A stretch of 43,788 nt of DNA from Pseudomonadota bacterium (GCA_021848325.1 JAJZUU010000020.1:1-43788), one strand, 5' to 3'; shown: positions 1-8,640, counted from the stretch's first letter. Notes: generated by a model from the letters alone, not told the origin. Numbers and translations: made by a program.

Positions 1-115
1 AGCGGCTCGCCGGGTTGCCGAACTTCTCCGTCAGGTACGGGATCAGCTCCCCCGCCACCCGCGGGTCCACCGGCGTCGTCGCCGAATAATCCAGATAAAT
101 CGGTAACTTGACCAT
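1..115 (-). CDS. iscS: Cysteine desulfurase IscS, 5' part only (runs off the left edge)
   Basis: Only the first 38 codons are present. They read [20 protein letters not shown] and continue to a GNPASR segment, which is the typical N-terminus of IscS, the PLP-dependent cysteine desulfurase that supplies sulfur for Fe-S cluster assembly and tRNA thiolation. The ATG lies 42 bp downstream of the preceding desulfurase gene and has a GGAG Shine-Dalgarno sequence five bases away. It follows iscR and another desulfurase on the same strand, so it is probably in the isc operon under IscR control. Catalytic Lys and Cys lie outside the window. The iscU-iscA-hsc genes expected next cannot be seen. Confidence 0.92.
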   Translation of the reverse strand, partial: MVKLPIYLDYSATTPVDPRVAGELIPYLTEKFGNPASR

Positions 116-157
116 AAGCTCTCCGCTAATCTTTAATATTTCCTGACCGGCAGCCCG

Positions 158-1303
158 CTACATCGCCACCGCAGCAAACCCCTTGAGGCGTTCAACCACC
201 GTCCCCAGGGCCTGCAGGAAGGCCGCGATGTGCGCCCCCGTGTTGTCCTTGCCCAGGCTGACGCGAACCGCGCCCCGTGCCAGGCCCCGTTCCACACCCA
301 TGGCCAGCAATACCGGGCTCGGGTCCATGCTGCCGCTGGAACAGGCGGAGCCGCTTGCCACCGAGAAGCCCATACGATCCAGCTCCATCACCATAGTCTC
401 TCCGTCCGTGCCGGGAAACGCGAAATAGCTGGTGTTGGGCAAGCGCCCGGCGGAAGCGCCGAACACTACCGCGCCCATGGCCGTCAACCCATCCTCCAGC
501 CGCTCCCGCATCTGCAGCAGGCGGGCCTGAGAATGATGCAGTCTCTCCCTTGCCAGCTCACAGGCAATGCCAAGGCCCACAATCGCGGGGATGTTTTCGG
601 TGCCCGCGCGCAATCCCTTCTCATGCGCACCGCCTGAAATCAGGGATTTTAGCTCCAGGCGTTTATCGAGCACCAGAGCGGCGGCCCCCTTCGGGCCATA
701 AATCTTGTGAGCGGATAGGGTCAGGGCATGGACACGGAGCCCCGCAAAATCCACCTCCATCTTACCCAGGGCCTGCACCGCGTCGGTGTGCACCCATGCG
801 CCGCGACTGCGGGCCATGTCCGCTACCTGCGCGACGTCCTGCTGCGTACCGGTCTCGTTGTTGGCCAGCATCACCGAGACCAGCCCGGTGGGTTGTTGCA
901 GCACCCGGCCCAGGTCCTCCATGTCGAGTCTGCCCTGGCCATCCACCGCGAGTTTGCGCAGCTTCCACCCCTGCTGCGCCAGTTCTTGCGCCGGCCGCAT
1001 CACGCTCGGATGCTCGATCTCGCTCACCGCGATCTGGGAGGGCTTCATATACCCGGCGGCACCTTTGAGCACCAGGTTGTTAGCCTCCGTGCCGCCGCTG
1101 ACGAATACCACCTGCGACGGGTGCGCCCCCACCGCATCGGCCACCCGCTCCCGGGCATCGTCGACGGCCTTGCGCGCGGCTCGGCCGAATTCGTGCCGGC
1201 TGGAGGCGTTGCCGTAGTGCTGCTCGAAGTAAGGCAACATGGCCTGCAGGACCGGCGGGGCCAGCGGCGTGGTTGCGTTGTGATCCAGATAGATCGAAGC
1301 CAT
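158..1303 (-). CDS. Second NifS/IscS-family cysteine desulfurase
   Basis: A 381-residue class V aminotransferase-fold desulfurase, full length for the family. Visible motifs are the N-terminal IYLDHNATTPL, the GGTEANN cofactor region, the PLP-lysine motif SAHKIYGPKG, the RAGTEN motif and the sulfur-carrying loop SGSACSSGS with its Cys. The ATG at 1303 is chosen because the family begins M-x-x-IYLDHNATTP; an in-frame TTG lies six codons upstream inside iscR. It sits between iscR (7 bp upstream) and iscS (42 bp downstream), so the operon carries two desulfurases in tandem. The short Cys loop places it with the NifS/IscS group rather than the SufS group. Whether it shares IscU with iscS or has a separate acceptor cannot be told here. 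Confidence 0.93.
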   Translation of the reverse strand: MASIYLDHNATTPLAPPVLQAMLPYFEQHYGNASSRHEFGRAARKAVDDARERVADAVGAHPSQVVFVSGGTEANNLVLKGAAGYMKPSQIAVSEIEHPSVMRPAQELAQQGWKLRKLAVDGQGRLDMEDLGRVLQQPTGLVSVMLANNETGTQQDVAQVADMARSRGAWVHTDAVQALGKMEVDFAGLRVHALTLSAHKIYGPKGAAALVLDKRLELKSLISGGAHEKGLRAGTENIPAIVGLGIACELARERLHHSQARLLQMRERLEDGLTAMGAVVFGASAGRLPNTSYFAFPGTDGETMVMELDRMGFSVASGSACSSGSMDPSPVLLAMGVERGLARGAVRVSLGKDNTGAHIAAFLQALGTVVERLKGFAAVAM

Positions 1304-1310
1304 GGCCAAG

Positions 1311-1787
1311 CTATGCCGCAACCGCCTTGCCCACCCTTTTTCCCTGGTCTTCGCGCTTGTCCTCCAGCACCCCCGCAGCCTTGGCGCGCTGGCGTTCGAC
1401 TAGCTGCGAAAGCGTCACCGAAGACAGGTAGTCGAAGATCCTGGAATTAAGATTGGTCCACAGCTCGTGGGTCATGCAGCGCTCCTCATCGCGGCAGTTC
1501 TCGCGTCCGCCGCACTGGGTGGCATCGATGGGCTCGTCCACTGCGCGGATGATATCCGCGATGGAGACCGCCTCGCTACTCTTCGCCATGCAATAGCCGC
1601 CGCCGGGTCCGCGGACACTCTCCACCAATTCATTCCGGCGCAATTTCCCGAACAACTGCTCGAGGTACGACAAGGATATCTTCTGACGCTCGCTGATGCC
1701 GGCCAGCGCGACGGGGCCATTCCCGTCGCGCATCGCCAGGTCAATCATCGCTGTCACCGCGAAACGGCCCTTCGTTGTCAGTCGCAT
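1311..1787 (-). CDS. iscR: Fe-S cluster-sensing transcription regulator IscR
   Basis: A 158-residue Rrf2-family winged-helix repressor. It starts MRLTTKGRFAVTAMIDLA and carries the three cluster-ligating cysteines C92, C98 and C104 with His107, the same spacing and numbering as the Escherichia coli protein. Holo-IscR (with [2Fe-2S]) normally represses its own isc operon, and the apo-form controls other genes. The stop codon lies 7 bp before the downstream desulfurase start, so the two are co-transcribed. The gene has its own strong promoter, overlapped by an IscR-like palindrome just upstream (1830-1862), which supports autoregulation. Confidence 0.97.
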   Translation of the reverse strand: MRLTTKGRFAVTAMIDLAMRDGNGPVALAGISERQKISLSYLEQLFGKLRRNELVESVRGPGGGYCMAKSSEAVSIADIIRAVDEPIDATQCGGRENCRDEERCMTHELWTNLNSRIFDYLSSVTLSQLVERQRAKAAGVLEDKREDQGKRVGKAVAA

Positions 1788-1829
1788 AATTCAGTCCGTC
1801 CAAGCAGGCTCAAATTCCAAGTTGAAATA

Positions 1830-1862
1830 AATATATAATAGTTGATTATTTTAGTCAACAAT
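1830..1862 (-). promoter_or_regulatory. iscR promoter with overlapping IscR type-1 operator
   Basis: On the minus strand a -35 TTGACT (1858-1853) and a -10 TATATT (1835-1830) are separated by exactly 17 bp. The -35 lies in the palindrome GTTGACTAAAATAATCAAC, which matches the known IscR type-1 site layout (ATA-YYGACT-W-rich-AGTC-RR-TAT). The site overlaps the last codons and stop of cysE. An IscR dimer here would block RNA polymerase, as known for isc autorepression. The sequence match is direct; binding is inferred. Confidence 0.82.
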
Positions 1863-2603
1863 TTTATTCAGGTAGCTCGGATCAAACTTTTCCGCCCCGG
1901 CTGTATCTTGCTGAATCTCCATCCCCATCTGCTTGAGCCGTTCGAGAATCAGATCGATGCGATGATCGGTCACCACACTGTGGTCTATCAGCCCATGAAG
2001 CGCCTTGACGATGGGATCGTTCATGTCTTCGCTGATGGCATAGGCGCTAAACCCGATCTTTTTGACCTTCTGCGCCCGCTTTTTTTCTTGCTCGCTATCC
2101 AGAATGCGCGCGGGGATGCCTACCGCAGTGGCGCCGGAGGGAACGTCTTTGACCACCACCGCGTTGGAGCCGATCTTGGCCCCGTCGCCGATGTGGATGG
2201 GTCCCAGGATCTTGGCGCCGGCGCCCACCACCACGCCCTTCCCCAGAGTCGGATGGCGCTTGCCTTTTTTCCACGAGGTCCCGCCCAGGGTCACGCCGTG
2301 GTACAAGGTCGTGTCGTCACCGACCTCCGCGGTCTCGCCGATCACCACCCCCATCCCGTGGTCGATGAATACCCGTCTTCCGATGCGTGCCCCGGGGTGG
2401 ATCTCGATACCCGTGATCCAGCGCCCGAAATGCGCGACGAAACGCGCCAGCCACCTGAGATTCCAGCGCCACAAGCGGGAGGTCAGGCGATGGACGAGCA
2501 CCGCGTGAATCCCGGGATAGGTGGTGACGACCTCCCAGGTTGACCGGGCAGCCGGGTCGCGCTCAAAAACCACCGAAATGTCTTCTCGAAGCTTGCCGAA
2601 CAT
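1851..2603 (-). CDS. cysE: Serine O-acetyltransferase
   Basis: A 250-residue acetyl-CoA:L-serine acetyltransferase, which makes O-acetylserine for cysteine synthesis. An N-terminal helical part ([20 protein letters not shown]) is followed by left-handed beta-helix hexapeptide repeats (roughly residues 65-165) with the active-site segments [19 protein letters not shown] and [16 protein letters not shown]. The C-terminal tail past IPARI is about 85 residues, longer than in the shortest forms. The ATG at 2603 is preferred to an upstream in-frame start at 2657, because homologues begin MFxKLREDI and the 2657 start would lie in the promoter. It is the cysE2-iscR type of linkage, supplying cysteine to the desulfurases downstream. 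An IscR-like site precedes it. Confidence 0.95.
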   Translation of the reverse strand: MFGKLREDISVVFERDPAARSTWEVVTTYPGIHAVLVHRLTSRLWRWNLRWLARFVAHFGRWITGIEIHPGARIGRRVFIDHGMGVVIGETAEVGDDTTLYHGVTLGGTSWKKGKRHPTLGKGVVVGAGAKILGPIHIGDGAKIGSNAVVVKDVPSGATAVGIPARILDSEQEKKRAQKVKKIGFSAYAISEDMNDPIVKALHGLIDHSVVTDHRIDLILERLKQMGMEIQQDTAGAEKFDPSYLNKIVD

Positions 2604-2628
2604 CTGTCTACGGTTACCGCAAAAAAGA

Positions 2629-2661
2629 AGTGTGCTATACCCGCATTTTTTAGTCAACTAT
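2629..2661 (-). promoter_or_regulatory. Second IscR type-1-like site upstream of cysE
   Basis: On the minus strand the sequence ATAGTTGACT, six A, TGCGGGTAT matches the IscR type-1 pattern: left half ATAGTTGACT, A/T-rich centre, right half ending GGGTAT. TTGACT (2657-2652) would be the -35. The -10 at normal spacing (CACACT) is poor, so this promoter is weaker than that of iscR. It overlaps the trmJ stop codon. It suggests that cysE too responds to IscR. Confidence 0.65.
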
Positions 2662-3389
2662 TTCTGCACGGCGGTCAGGATGCCCCGGAGGATATTGACC
2701 TCCTCCTTTTCCAGCCGGGTCCGCGCGAACAATCTGCGCAGCCTGTGCATCAAGCGCTTGGGGTGTTCAGGATCAAGAAATCCGGTCTCGATCAAAATCC
2801 GTTCCAAGTGCTGGTAGAACCGCTCCACATCCTCGAAACCGGCCAACTCCCGTGCCGGCGCCTCGGACCAGGCAAAATCGGCGCACCCCTGGCGCAGTTC
2901 GTAGGCCATCACCTGCACTGCGGCCGCCAGATTGAGCGAAGGATACTGGGGATTGGCGGGAATGCTGGCCAGCATCTGGCACCTCCCGACCTCCGCGTTG
3001 GTCAGGCCGGACATCTCGGTGCCGAACACCACGGCGACCTGTTGCTTGAAGGCGTGCTCCACCACGCGGGGCGCCGCTTCCCGAGTGGTCAGGATCTCAG
3101 GGGATAGATCGCGGCGCCGGGCGGTCATGGCCACCGCCAGCGCGGTGCCCTGCAGCGCCTCGTCCAGGGTCTGGCACACCGTGGCCGCTTCCAGCACATC
3201 CAGCGCCCCGGAGGCCCTGGCGCTCGCCTGTTCGTCGGGGAAACGCTTGGGGTTGACCAGGTAGAGCGCCTTTAGCCCCATGGTTTTCATGGCACGCGCT
3301 GCTGCGCCAATATTGCCGGGATGACTGGGGTGGCTCAGCACGATCCGGATGTTGTCCAAAGGATCAGGTTTATTCGTTGCCGGATTCAC
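2658..3389 (-). CDS. trmJ: tRNA (Cm32/Um32) 2'-O-methyltransferase
   Basis: A 243-residue SPOUT-class RNA methyltransferase. The N-terminal motif NIRIVLSHPSHPGNIGAAAR is followed by MKTMG and the trefoil-knot SAM-binding motifs VFGTEMSGL and YPSLNLAAAVQVMAYEL; a short C-terminal extension follows. It methylates the ribose of position 32 in the anticodon loop of several tRNAs. The annotated start is a GTG at 3389 without a clear Shine-Dalgarno sequence; a TTG at 3359, just before DNIRIV, is an alternative. It is divergent from suhB across 59 bp and runs towards cysE-iscR, the conserved proteobacterial arrangement. Confidence 0.94.
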   Translation of the reverse strand: MNPATNKPDPLDNIRIVLSHPSHPGNIGAAARAMKTMGLKALYLVNPKRFPDEQASARASGALDVLEAATVCQTLDEALQGTALAVAMTARRRDLSPEILTTREAAPRVVEHAFKQQVAVVFGTEMSGLTNAEVGRCQMLASIPANPQYPSLNLAAAVQVMAYELRQGCADFAWSEAPARELAGFEDVERFYQHLERILIETGFLDPEHPKRLMHRLRRLFARTRLEKEEVNILRGILTAVQK

Positions 3390-3448
3390 ATTAAAATGCC
3401 GAGTATCTGTTATCGTTCTTTCCCTCTTTCCCTGACCGAAGGCTTTCC

Positions 3449-4246
3449 ATGCACCCCATGCTCACCACCGCGGTTAAGGCCGCACGCCGCGCCGGAAACA
3501 TCATCAACCGCGCCTCCCTCAATCTCGACCTGCTGACGGTCAAGCACAAGCGACCCAACGATTTCGTTACCGAAGTCGACTATGCTGCCGAACAGGCCGT
3601 CATCGAGGTGCTGCTGGACGCCTATCCGCATCACGGGATTTTAGCAGAAGAAAGCGGCCAGCAGGGGGATTCGGAATTCCAGTGGATCGTCGATCCGCTG
3701 GACGGCACCACCAACTTCCTCCACGGCTTTCCCCAATACGCGGTATCCATCGCCCTGATGCACAACGGCGTGCTGTCGCAGGCCGTGGTCTACGACCCCT
3801 CGCGCAACGACCTGTTTACCGCTTCCCGCGGCGGCGGGGCATTCCTGAACGATCGGCGGCTCCGGGTGAGTAAACGGGTCTATCTCAAGGATGCCCTCAT
3901 CGGCACCGGTTTTCCGTTTCGGGAATTCCAGCACCTGGATGCCTACCTCGCCATGTTTCGCGATCTGCTGCAGAAGACCGCGGGCCTGCGCCGGCCCGGC
4001 TCGGCCGCGCTGGACTTGGCCTATACCGCTGCCGGACGCTTCGACGGTTTTTGGGAGATCGGCTTGAGCATTTGGGATATCGCGGCCGGAGCACTGCTGG
4101 TCCAGGAGGCCGGCGGCCTGGTGGGAGACTTCCAGGGCAACGAGACCTATCTGAAGAGCGGCAACATCGTGGCCGGCAATCCCAAGATCTTCGGGCAGTT
4201 GCTGCAAGCCATCAGCCCCCATTTGAGCGATGCGCTGAAGGTCTAG
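3449..4246 (+). CDS. suhB: Inositol-1-monophosphatase family protein SuhB
   Basis: A 265-residue Mg2+-dependent phosphatase of the inositol monophosphatase family. The metal-site motifs are intact: GILAEESG (E67/E68), [15 protein letters not shown] (D82, D85) and [17 protein letters not shown]. In enterobacteria SuhB also joins the rRNA antitermination complex with NusA/NusB; that role is known for the family and not shown here. The ATG at 3449 follows an AAGG Shine-Dalgarno sequence. The gene faces away from trmJ and lies 44 bp before mutS, so co-transcription with mutS is possible. Confidence 0.95.
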   Translation: MHPMLTTAVKAARRAGNIINRASLNLDLLTVKHKRPNDFVTEVDYAAEQAVIEVLLDAYPHHGILAEESGQQGDSEFQWIVDPLDGTTNFLHGFPQYAVSIALMHNGVLSQAVVYDPSRNDLFTASRGGGAFLNDRRLRVSKRVYLKDALIGTGFPFREFQHLDAYLAMFRDLLQKTAGLRRPGSAALDLAYTAAGRFDGFWEIGLSIWDIAAGALLVQEAGGLVGDFQGNETYLKSGNIVAGNPKIFGQLLQAISPHLSDALKV

Positions 4247-4290
4247 GCGCTACGCGAGGCTACGGCTCCCAGCGATTTCGCAACAAGTCT

Positions 4291-6885
4291 ATGAACAATC
4301 CGACTCCTACCTTGCAGCCAGCCAGCGACCCCGCAAAACACACCCCCGTGATGCAGCAGTACCTCCGCATCAAAGCGGAGCACCCGGACATGCTGCTGTT
4401 TTACCGCATGGGGGATTTCTACGAACTGTTTTTCGAGGACGCCGAAGAAGCCGCCCGGCTGCTGGGCATCACCCTGACCCAGCGCGGCGCCTCGGCCGGC
4501 TTGCCCATCAAGATGGCCGGGGTGCCCTACCATGCGGCCGAACAGTATCTGGCAAAGCTGGTCAGGCTGGGCAAGTCGGTGGCCATCTGCGAACAGATCG
4601 GCGACCCGGCCGCCAGCAAAGGGCCGGTGGAACGCGCCGTAACGCGCATCATCACCCCGGGCACCCTGACGGACAGCGCCCTGCTGGACGACAAGCGCGA
4701 TAACCTATTGCTCGCCATCGCACCGGCCGACGACAAGCTCGGGCTGGCCTGGCTGACCCTCGCCAGCGGCCGGTTTTGCGTGGCGGAGATCGCCCTTCCG
4801 GGGCTGGCCGCCGAGTTGGAACGGCTCCGGCCTGCGGAAATCCTCCTGCCGGGGGAATTCACCCACCCCGCCTTGAACGGCCTGAAATGCGCCACCAAGG
4901 AGTTGCCCCGCTGGCATTTCGACTACGACACCGCGTACCGCGGTTTGTGCCAGCAATTTGAGTCCCTCAGCCTCGACGGCTTCGGCTGTGCCGACTTGCG
5001 TCCGGCGATCCAGGCCGCGGGGGCTTTGCTGCAGTATGCCAAGCACACCCAGCGCGCCGGTTTGGCCCATGTCCGGGCGGTCACGGTAGAGCAGACAAGC
5101 GCCTATGTGTCCATGGACGCCGCCACCCGGCGCAACCTGGAAATCAGCGAGACACTGCGCGGGGAAAGCGCCCCCACCCTGCTTTCCCTGCTCGACACCA
5201 CTGCGACCGGCATGGGCAGCCGCATGCTCCGGCACTGGCTGCACCATCCCCTGCGCGACCGGGATACCCTCAACCGGCGTCTGCACGCCGTGGCGGCATG
5301 CAGGGGAGAAAACGGGCCGCCGCCCCAGGCGCGGATCCACGAAATCCTGAGACGGTGCGGGGACGTCGAACGCATCGCGTCGCGCATCGCCCTGGGCACG
5401 GCGCGGCCGAGAGACCTGTCCGGGCTGCGCGACAGCCTGAAGCTGCTGCCCGATCTGCGCGCCGTGCTGGCAAGCCTGGACAGCCCCCGCCTTGCCTGTT
5501 TGCGCTCCGTCCTCGCGTCGGAGGAAGCCGTCGTGGCAGAACTGGAACGTGCGCTGCAGCCGGAGCCGGCGGCAACGCTGCGCGACGGCGGCGTCATCGC
5601 CGACGGCTACGACCCGGAACTGGACGAATTGCGCGGCATCCAGAACAACTGCGGCGACTTCCTTCTGCAACTGGAAGCCCGCGAACGGGAGCGCACCGGC
5701 ATCCCCGTGCTGAAAGTGGAATACAACCGGGTGCACGGCTTTTACATCGAGGTCTCCCGCGCCCATTCCGACAAGGTGCCGGACGACTACCGGCGGCGCC
5801 AGACCCTGAAGAATGCCGAGCGCTACATCACCCCCGAGCTGAAAAGCTTCGAAGACAAGGCCCTGTCCGCATCGGAGCGGGCGCTGGCGCGGGAAAAAAC
5901 GCTGTACGAAACACTGCTGAAAGGCCTGGTCGAGCATGTCCCGAAACTGCAGGAGATCGCCGCCGCCGTGGCCGAGATCGACGTATTGGCGAGCCTGGCC
6001 GAACGTGCCCTGAGCCTGAACCTGGTGGCGCCGGAATTCGCCGACGAAGCGGTAATCGAGATCAGGGGCGGGCGGCACCCGGTGGTGGAGCGGCAGATGG
6101 GCCAGTTCATCGCCAACGACACCCTGCTGTCCCGGGCGCGCCAGATGCTATTGATTACGGGACCGAATATGGGCGGCAAGTCCACCTACATGCGCCAGAC
6201 CGCCCTCATCGTCCTGCTCGCCCATTGCGGCAGTTTCGTCCCGGCGGAGAGCGCGAGGATAGGCCCGGTGGACCAGATCTTCACCCGCATCGGCGCCTCC
6301 GACGACCTGGCGGGAGGCCGCTCCACCTTCATGGTGGAAATGACGGAAACCGCCAACATCCTGCATAACGCCACGGAAAACAGCCTGGTGCTGCTGGATG
6401 AAATAGGCCGCGGCACCTCCACCTTCGACGGCCTCGCGCTGGCCTATGCCTGCGCCAGGACCCTGGCGGAAAGGAACCGCTCCTTCGCCCTGTTCGCCAC
6501 CCATTACTTCGAACTGACGCGCCTGGCCCAGGAACTCAAACAAGTGGCCAACGCGCACCTGGACGCAGTGGAACACAAGGACCGCATCGTCTTCCTGCAT
6601 GCCGTGTCCGACGGCCCGGCAAGCCAGAGCTACGGCCTGCAGGTCGCCGCCCTGGCGGGCGTCCCGCCCGGGGTGATCCAACTTGCGAGAAGGCACTTGG
6701 CGCAATTGGAACAGCAAAACGTCCCTTCCGGCCCCCAGGGCGACCTGTTCGCCACATCGCTTGGGCAGGAAACCGACCCCCGGGAAAATCCGGCCCTGGA
6801 CAGGCTGCGGGAGACGGACCCCGACGAACTGAGCCCGAAGGCGGCGCTGGAACTCGTCTACCAACTGAAACGGTTGGCAGACTAG
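4291..6885 (+). CDS. mutS: DNA mismatch repair protein MutS
   Basis: An 864-residue MutS. The N-terminal domain has the mismatch-wedge motif GDFYELF (Phe-x-Glu). The clamp and lever region follows, then the ABC-type ATPase with Walker [10 protein letters not shown] near residue 625, the STFMVEMTE loop, Walker [13 protein letters not shown] and the ATHYFELT His motif. Length matches the usual 850-860 residues. The protein recognises base mismatches and recruits MutL. The ATG at 4291 is chosen from the family N-terminus (short leader, then [12 protein letters not shown]); no good Shine-Dalgarno sequence is seen. An open frame extends further upstream but is only a shadow over suhB. Its 3' end overlaps slyD tail-to-tail by 4 bp. 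Confidence 0.98.
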   Translation: MNNPTPTLQPASDPAKHTPVMQQYLRIKAEHPDMLLFYRMGDFYELFFEDAEEAARLLGITLTQRGASAGLPIKMAGVPYHAAEQYLAKLVRLGKSVAICEQIGDPAASKGPVERAVTRIITPGTLTDSALLDDKRDNLLLAIAPADDKLGLAWLTLASGRFCVAEIALPGLAAELERLRPAEILLPGEFTHPALNGLKCATKELPRWHFDYDTAYRGLCQQFESLSLDGFGCADLRPAIQAAGALLQYAKHTQRAGLAHVRAVTVEQTSAYVSMDAATRRNLEISETLRGESAPTLLSLLDTTATGMGSRMLRHWLHHPLRDRDTLNRRLHAVAACRGENGPPPQARIHEILRRCGDVERIASRIALGTARPRDLSGLRDSLKLLPDLRAVLASLDSPRLACLRSVLASEEAVVAELERALQPEPAATLRDGGVIADGYDPELDELRGIQNNCGDFLLQLEARERERTGIPVLKVEYNRVHGFYIEVSRAHSDKVPDDYRRRQTLKNAERYITPELKSFEDKALSASERALAREKTLYETLLKGLVEHVPKLQEIAAAVAEIDVLASLAERALSLNLVAPEFADEAVIEIRGGRHPVVERQMGQFIANDTLLSRARQMLLITGPNMGGKSTYMRQTALIVLLAHCGSFVPAESARIGPVDQIFTRIGASDDLAGGRSTFMVEMTETANILHNATENSLVLLDEIGRGTSTFDGLALAYACARTLAERNRSFALFATHYFELTRLAQELKQVANAHLDAVEHKDRIVFLHAVSDGPASQSYGLQVAALAGVPPGVIQLARRHLAQLEQQNVPSGPQGDLFATSLGQETDPRENPALDRLRETDPDELSPKAALELVYQLKRLAD

Positions 6886-7361
6886 TGATGGTGACCCTCG
6901 GGCCCGTGCACATGGCCGTGCCCGATTTCTTCTTCGGTTGCGGCGCGCACCTGCTCCACCTGACACCGGAATTGCAGCACGCATCCGGCCAAGGGATGAT
7001 TGCCGTCCACCACAACCTTGTCCTCGGCCAGATCGGTGACCGTATAGACGCGCATCTCGTCCGAGCCCGAGGGGCTTCCCTCGAACTGCATCCCGACCGC
7101 GATGTCTGGCGGGAACAGGTTGCGGTCTTCCACCCGCACCAGTTCGCTGTCGACTTCCCCGAAGGCATCCTCCGGCGCGAGCGTTACCTTGCAGCTGTCC
7201 CCCGCGCGCTTGCCCTCCAAGGCCGCCTCCACCGCCGGAAAGATGCCGTAATAGCCGCCGTGCAGATAGGCGACCGGCTGATCGCTTTGCTCCAGGACGT
7301 TGCCGTCCGCGTCGCTGAGCTCGTAGCCGATAGATACCACCGTGTTGTGGGCGATTTGCAT
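6882..7361 (-). CDS. slyD: FKBP-type peptidyl-prolyl isomerase, SlyD family
   Basis: A 159-residue FKBP of the SlyD type. The FKBP fold is split (about residues 1-70 and 120-140) by an insert-in-flap chaperone domain; [19 protein letters not shown] and LAPEDAFGE are typical. It ends in a His-rich tail ([13 protein letters not shown]), which in SlyD proteins binds Ni2+ and other metals, though it is shorter than in E. coli. It catalyses prolyl cis-trans isomerisation and aids folding in the cytoplasm. It starts 4 bp after the bcp stop, so bcp-slyD form an operon. The stop overlaps that of convergent mutS. Confidence 0.94.
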   Translation of the reverse strand: MQIAHNTVVSIGYELSDADGNVLEQSDQPVAYLHGGYYGIFPAVEAALEGKRAGDSCKVTLAPEDAFGEVDSELVRVEDRNLFPPDIAVGMQFEGSPSGSDEMRVYTVTDLAEDKVVVDGNHPLAGCVLQFRCQVEQVRAATEEEIGHGHVHGPEGHHH

Positions 7362-7365
7362 TTGA

Positions 7366-7833
7366 CTATCCCAATTGCCTGACCAGTTTAAGAATTTCGG
7401 CAGCGTGACCCTTTGCGTTCACCCCATAGAGCGCGTGCCGCACCATCCCCTGCTTGTCAATGACGAACGTGGAGCGCGCAATTCCCATCCGCTTCACCCC
7501 GTCTTTCTCCTTCTCCTGCCACACCCGGTATTTGGTGCATACCTCCCGCTCGGTATCCGCGAGGAGTCGCACCGCCAGACCGTGCTTGTCGCGGAACGAC
7601 GCATGACTGATGCAGTCGTCCTTGCTCACCCCCAGGACCACCGTGTCCAGTCGAGAGAAATCTTCTTCCAGGTCGCTGAAATCAATCGCTTCCAAGGTGC
7701 ACCCGGGGGTATCGTCTCTCGGGTAAAAGTACAGCACCACGTTCTTCTTGTTCTTGAAATCGGAGAGCTTCACCATCTCCATGTCCGCATCGGGCAGGCT
7801 AAAGCCCGGGGCAGGCTGTCCAGTTTGCAACAT
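7366..7833 (-). CDS. bcp: Thioredoxin-dependent peroxiredoxin, BCP/PrxQ family
   Basis: A 155-residue thiol peroxidase that reduces H2O2 and organic peroxides. The peroxidatic Cys45 is in DDTPGCTLEA with the preceding Thr of the TxxC motif. The usual BCP resolving Cys five residues on is replaced by Ile50 (EAIDFSD), so it may be a 1-Cys type or use C74 or C99. The ATG has a GAGGAG-like Shine-Dalgarno sequence eight bases upstream. A possible -10 (TAGAAT) lies about 35 bp upstream next to a small hairpin (ACCGA/TCGGT). It is first gene of a two-gene unit with slyD. Confidence 0.95.
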   Translation of the reverse strand: MLQTGQPAPGFSLPDADMEMVKLSDFKNKKNVVLYFYPRDDTPGCTLEAIDFSDLEEDFSRLDTVVLGVSKDDCISHASFRDKHGLAVRLLADTEREVCTKYRVWQEKEKDGVKRMGIARSTFVIDKQGMVRHALYGVNAKGHAAEILKLVRQLG

Positions 7834-7894
7834 AAGAACTCCTCGGCGACGATAAGCGAATTCTAACCGATTTCGTGTCGGTTTGAACTTGGAA

Positions 7895-8062
7895 ACGACG
7901 GTTGACCGGGTTCGTGCGTGCGCTTTTGCGAGTTGGGCGATCCGAGCCGTGGCGAGTTCACCCGACAGGGGGCCCTGAACTCAAGCGAAAGTCCCCTGTA
8001 AATCAAGATGTCGAAACATCAGTAAAGCGATCAACCGCTGTTTCTGGTTCGAATCCTGTCGT
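7895..8062. ncRNA. Candidate structured RNA with an H-type pseudoknot, family unknown
   Basis: No convincing protein lies in this stretch, but it is rich in consistent pairings. GAGTTCA (7954-7960) pairs with TGAACTC (7976-7982). ACAGGGG inside that loop (7965-7971) pairs perfectly with CCCCTGT (7993-7999), giving an H-type pseudoknot. GATGT-CGAA-ACATC forms a tetraloop hairpin at 8008-8021. A long-range closing helix can form between ACGAC/GGGTTCG (7895-7899, 7908-7914) and CGAATCC/GTCGT (8050-8056, 8058-8062). CGGTTGA (7899-7905) can also pair with TCAACCG (8031-8037) as an alternative. The GGTTCGAATCC part looks like a tRNA T-arm but no tRNA fits. Strand is not established. I do not recognise the family. 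Confidence 0.4.
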
Positions 8063-8134
8063 CCCGCTTTCTCGGGAGGCCTCGCGCACGGCGGCCCAGG
8101 GCTCCCTGCGCCGCGGCAGGAAAGACCGGCTCTA

Positions 8135-8304
8135 AGGACCTGTTAAGTATTAAGTGTTACACGCGACGGCGAGGGTTATCCCCCAGAAAGCCCGCATGCG
8201 GCATTGCGGCTCGTCAGCGTGGAATAACCACGCCTTCCTCCCCGCGCCTTGCCTGCGGGCTTTCTGGGGGTAACGCATGTAACACTTAATGCTTAACAGG
8301 TCCT
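8135..8304. mobile_element. MITE-like element, 170 bp, with about 30-bp terminal inverted repeats
   Basis: The ends are inverted repeats: the left end reads AGGACCTGTTAAGTATTAAG then TGTTACACGC, and the right end read inwards is the same with only two differences in 30 bases. A second inner inverted repeat (CCCCCAGAAAGCCCGCA) continues the symmetry, so the whole element can fold on itself. It has no open frame of useful length. This is the structure of a non-autonomous transposable element. No clear target-site duplication is visible beyond a shared A, and no second copy occurs in the window. A folded RNA function is an alternative. Confidence 0.65.
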
Positions 8305-8538
8305 AAGCGCCGCGCCGCCGTTGTTGAAAGTTGAAACTGATCCAAGGGGCGCTGGGATGCGGCCGCTCGCGCTGGCCCAGGTACTCCGTTATGCCTGTCC
8401 ACGTGGTCCTCTTGGCGCCTTTCGGTGGGCCTGACGGCCGGCCTTTCGACGAGATTTGGGCCGATTCAATTCCGGCGGTGTTCGCCGCCATCCGGGGCCA
8501 CGAACATTCCCTTCTCAGGCGAGGGCAAATGACGTGAG
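8305..8538. other. Intergenic stretch without a recognised gene
   Basis: Two overlapping short open frames on opposite strands (62 codons minus, 68 codons plus) occupy this stretch. Neither has a Shine-Dalgarno sequence or a recognisable domain, and the minus one stops exactly at the end of the MITE-like element. I see no gene here. Confidence 0.4.
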
Positions 8539-8608
8539 AGTGCCTCCAAAACGAGAAGCCGCACCCCTACGGCATGAATTTTTTTTGACTTCTCCCCGGG
8601 GAGGCACT
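8539..8608. repeat. Inverted repeat forming a long two-part stem
   Basis: AGTGCCTCC (8539-8547) pairs perfectly with GGAGGCACT (8600-8608), and inside it GAGAAG pairs with CTTCTC. The loop holds a small GCCG/CGGC hairpin followed by eight T, which could act as a weak terminator on the plus strand. It may also be a small palindromic element. Confidence 0.5.
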
Positions 8609-8640
8609 AGCAATATTCTTAAAAACTGCTAAAATTTTTT

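Noticed and set aside
7990..8068. tRNA gene (GGTTCGAATCC T-arm look-alike and CTGTAAATC resembling a tRNA-Tyr anticodon loop)
   Set aside because: The T-stem has mismatches, the anticodon stem does not pair, there is no D-arm or 5' acceptor strand at the right distance and no CCA. The segment takes part in a longer helix instead.
7895..8090. Two-piece (circularly permuted) tmRNA
   Set aside because: A weak acceptor-like hairpin (TCCCG/CGGGA) follows the T-arm-like part, but no tag reading frame, CCA or tmRNA pseudoknot order could be found.
8303..8491. Minus-strand 62-codon open frame, possibly a gene cut by the MITE-like element
   Set aside because: Removing the element gives a longer frame, but it has no recognisable domain and its continuation reads the antisense of the structured-RNA segment.
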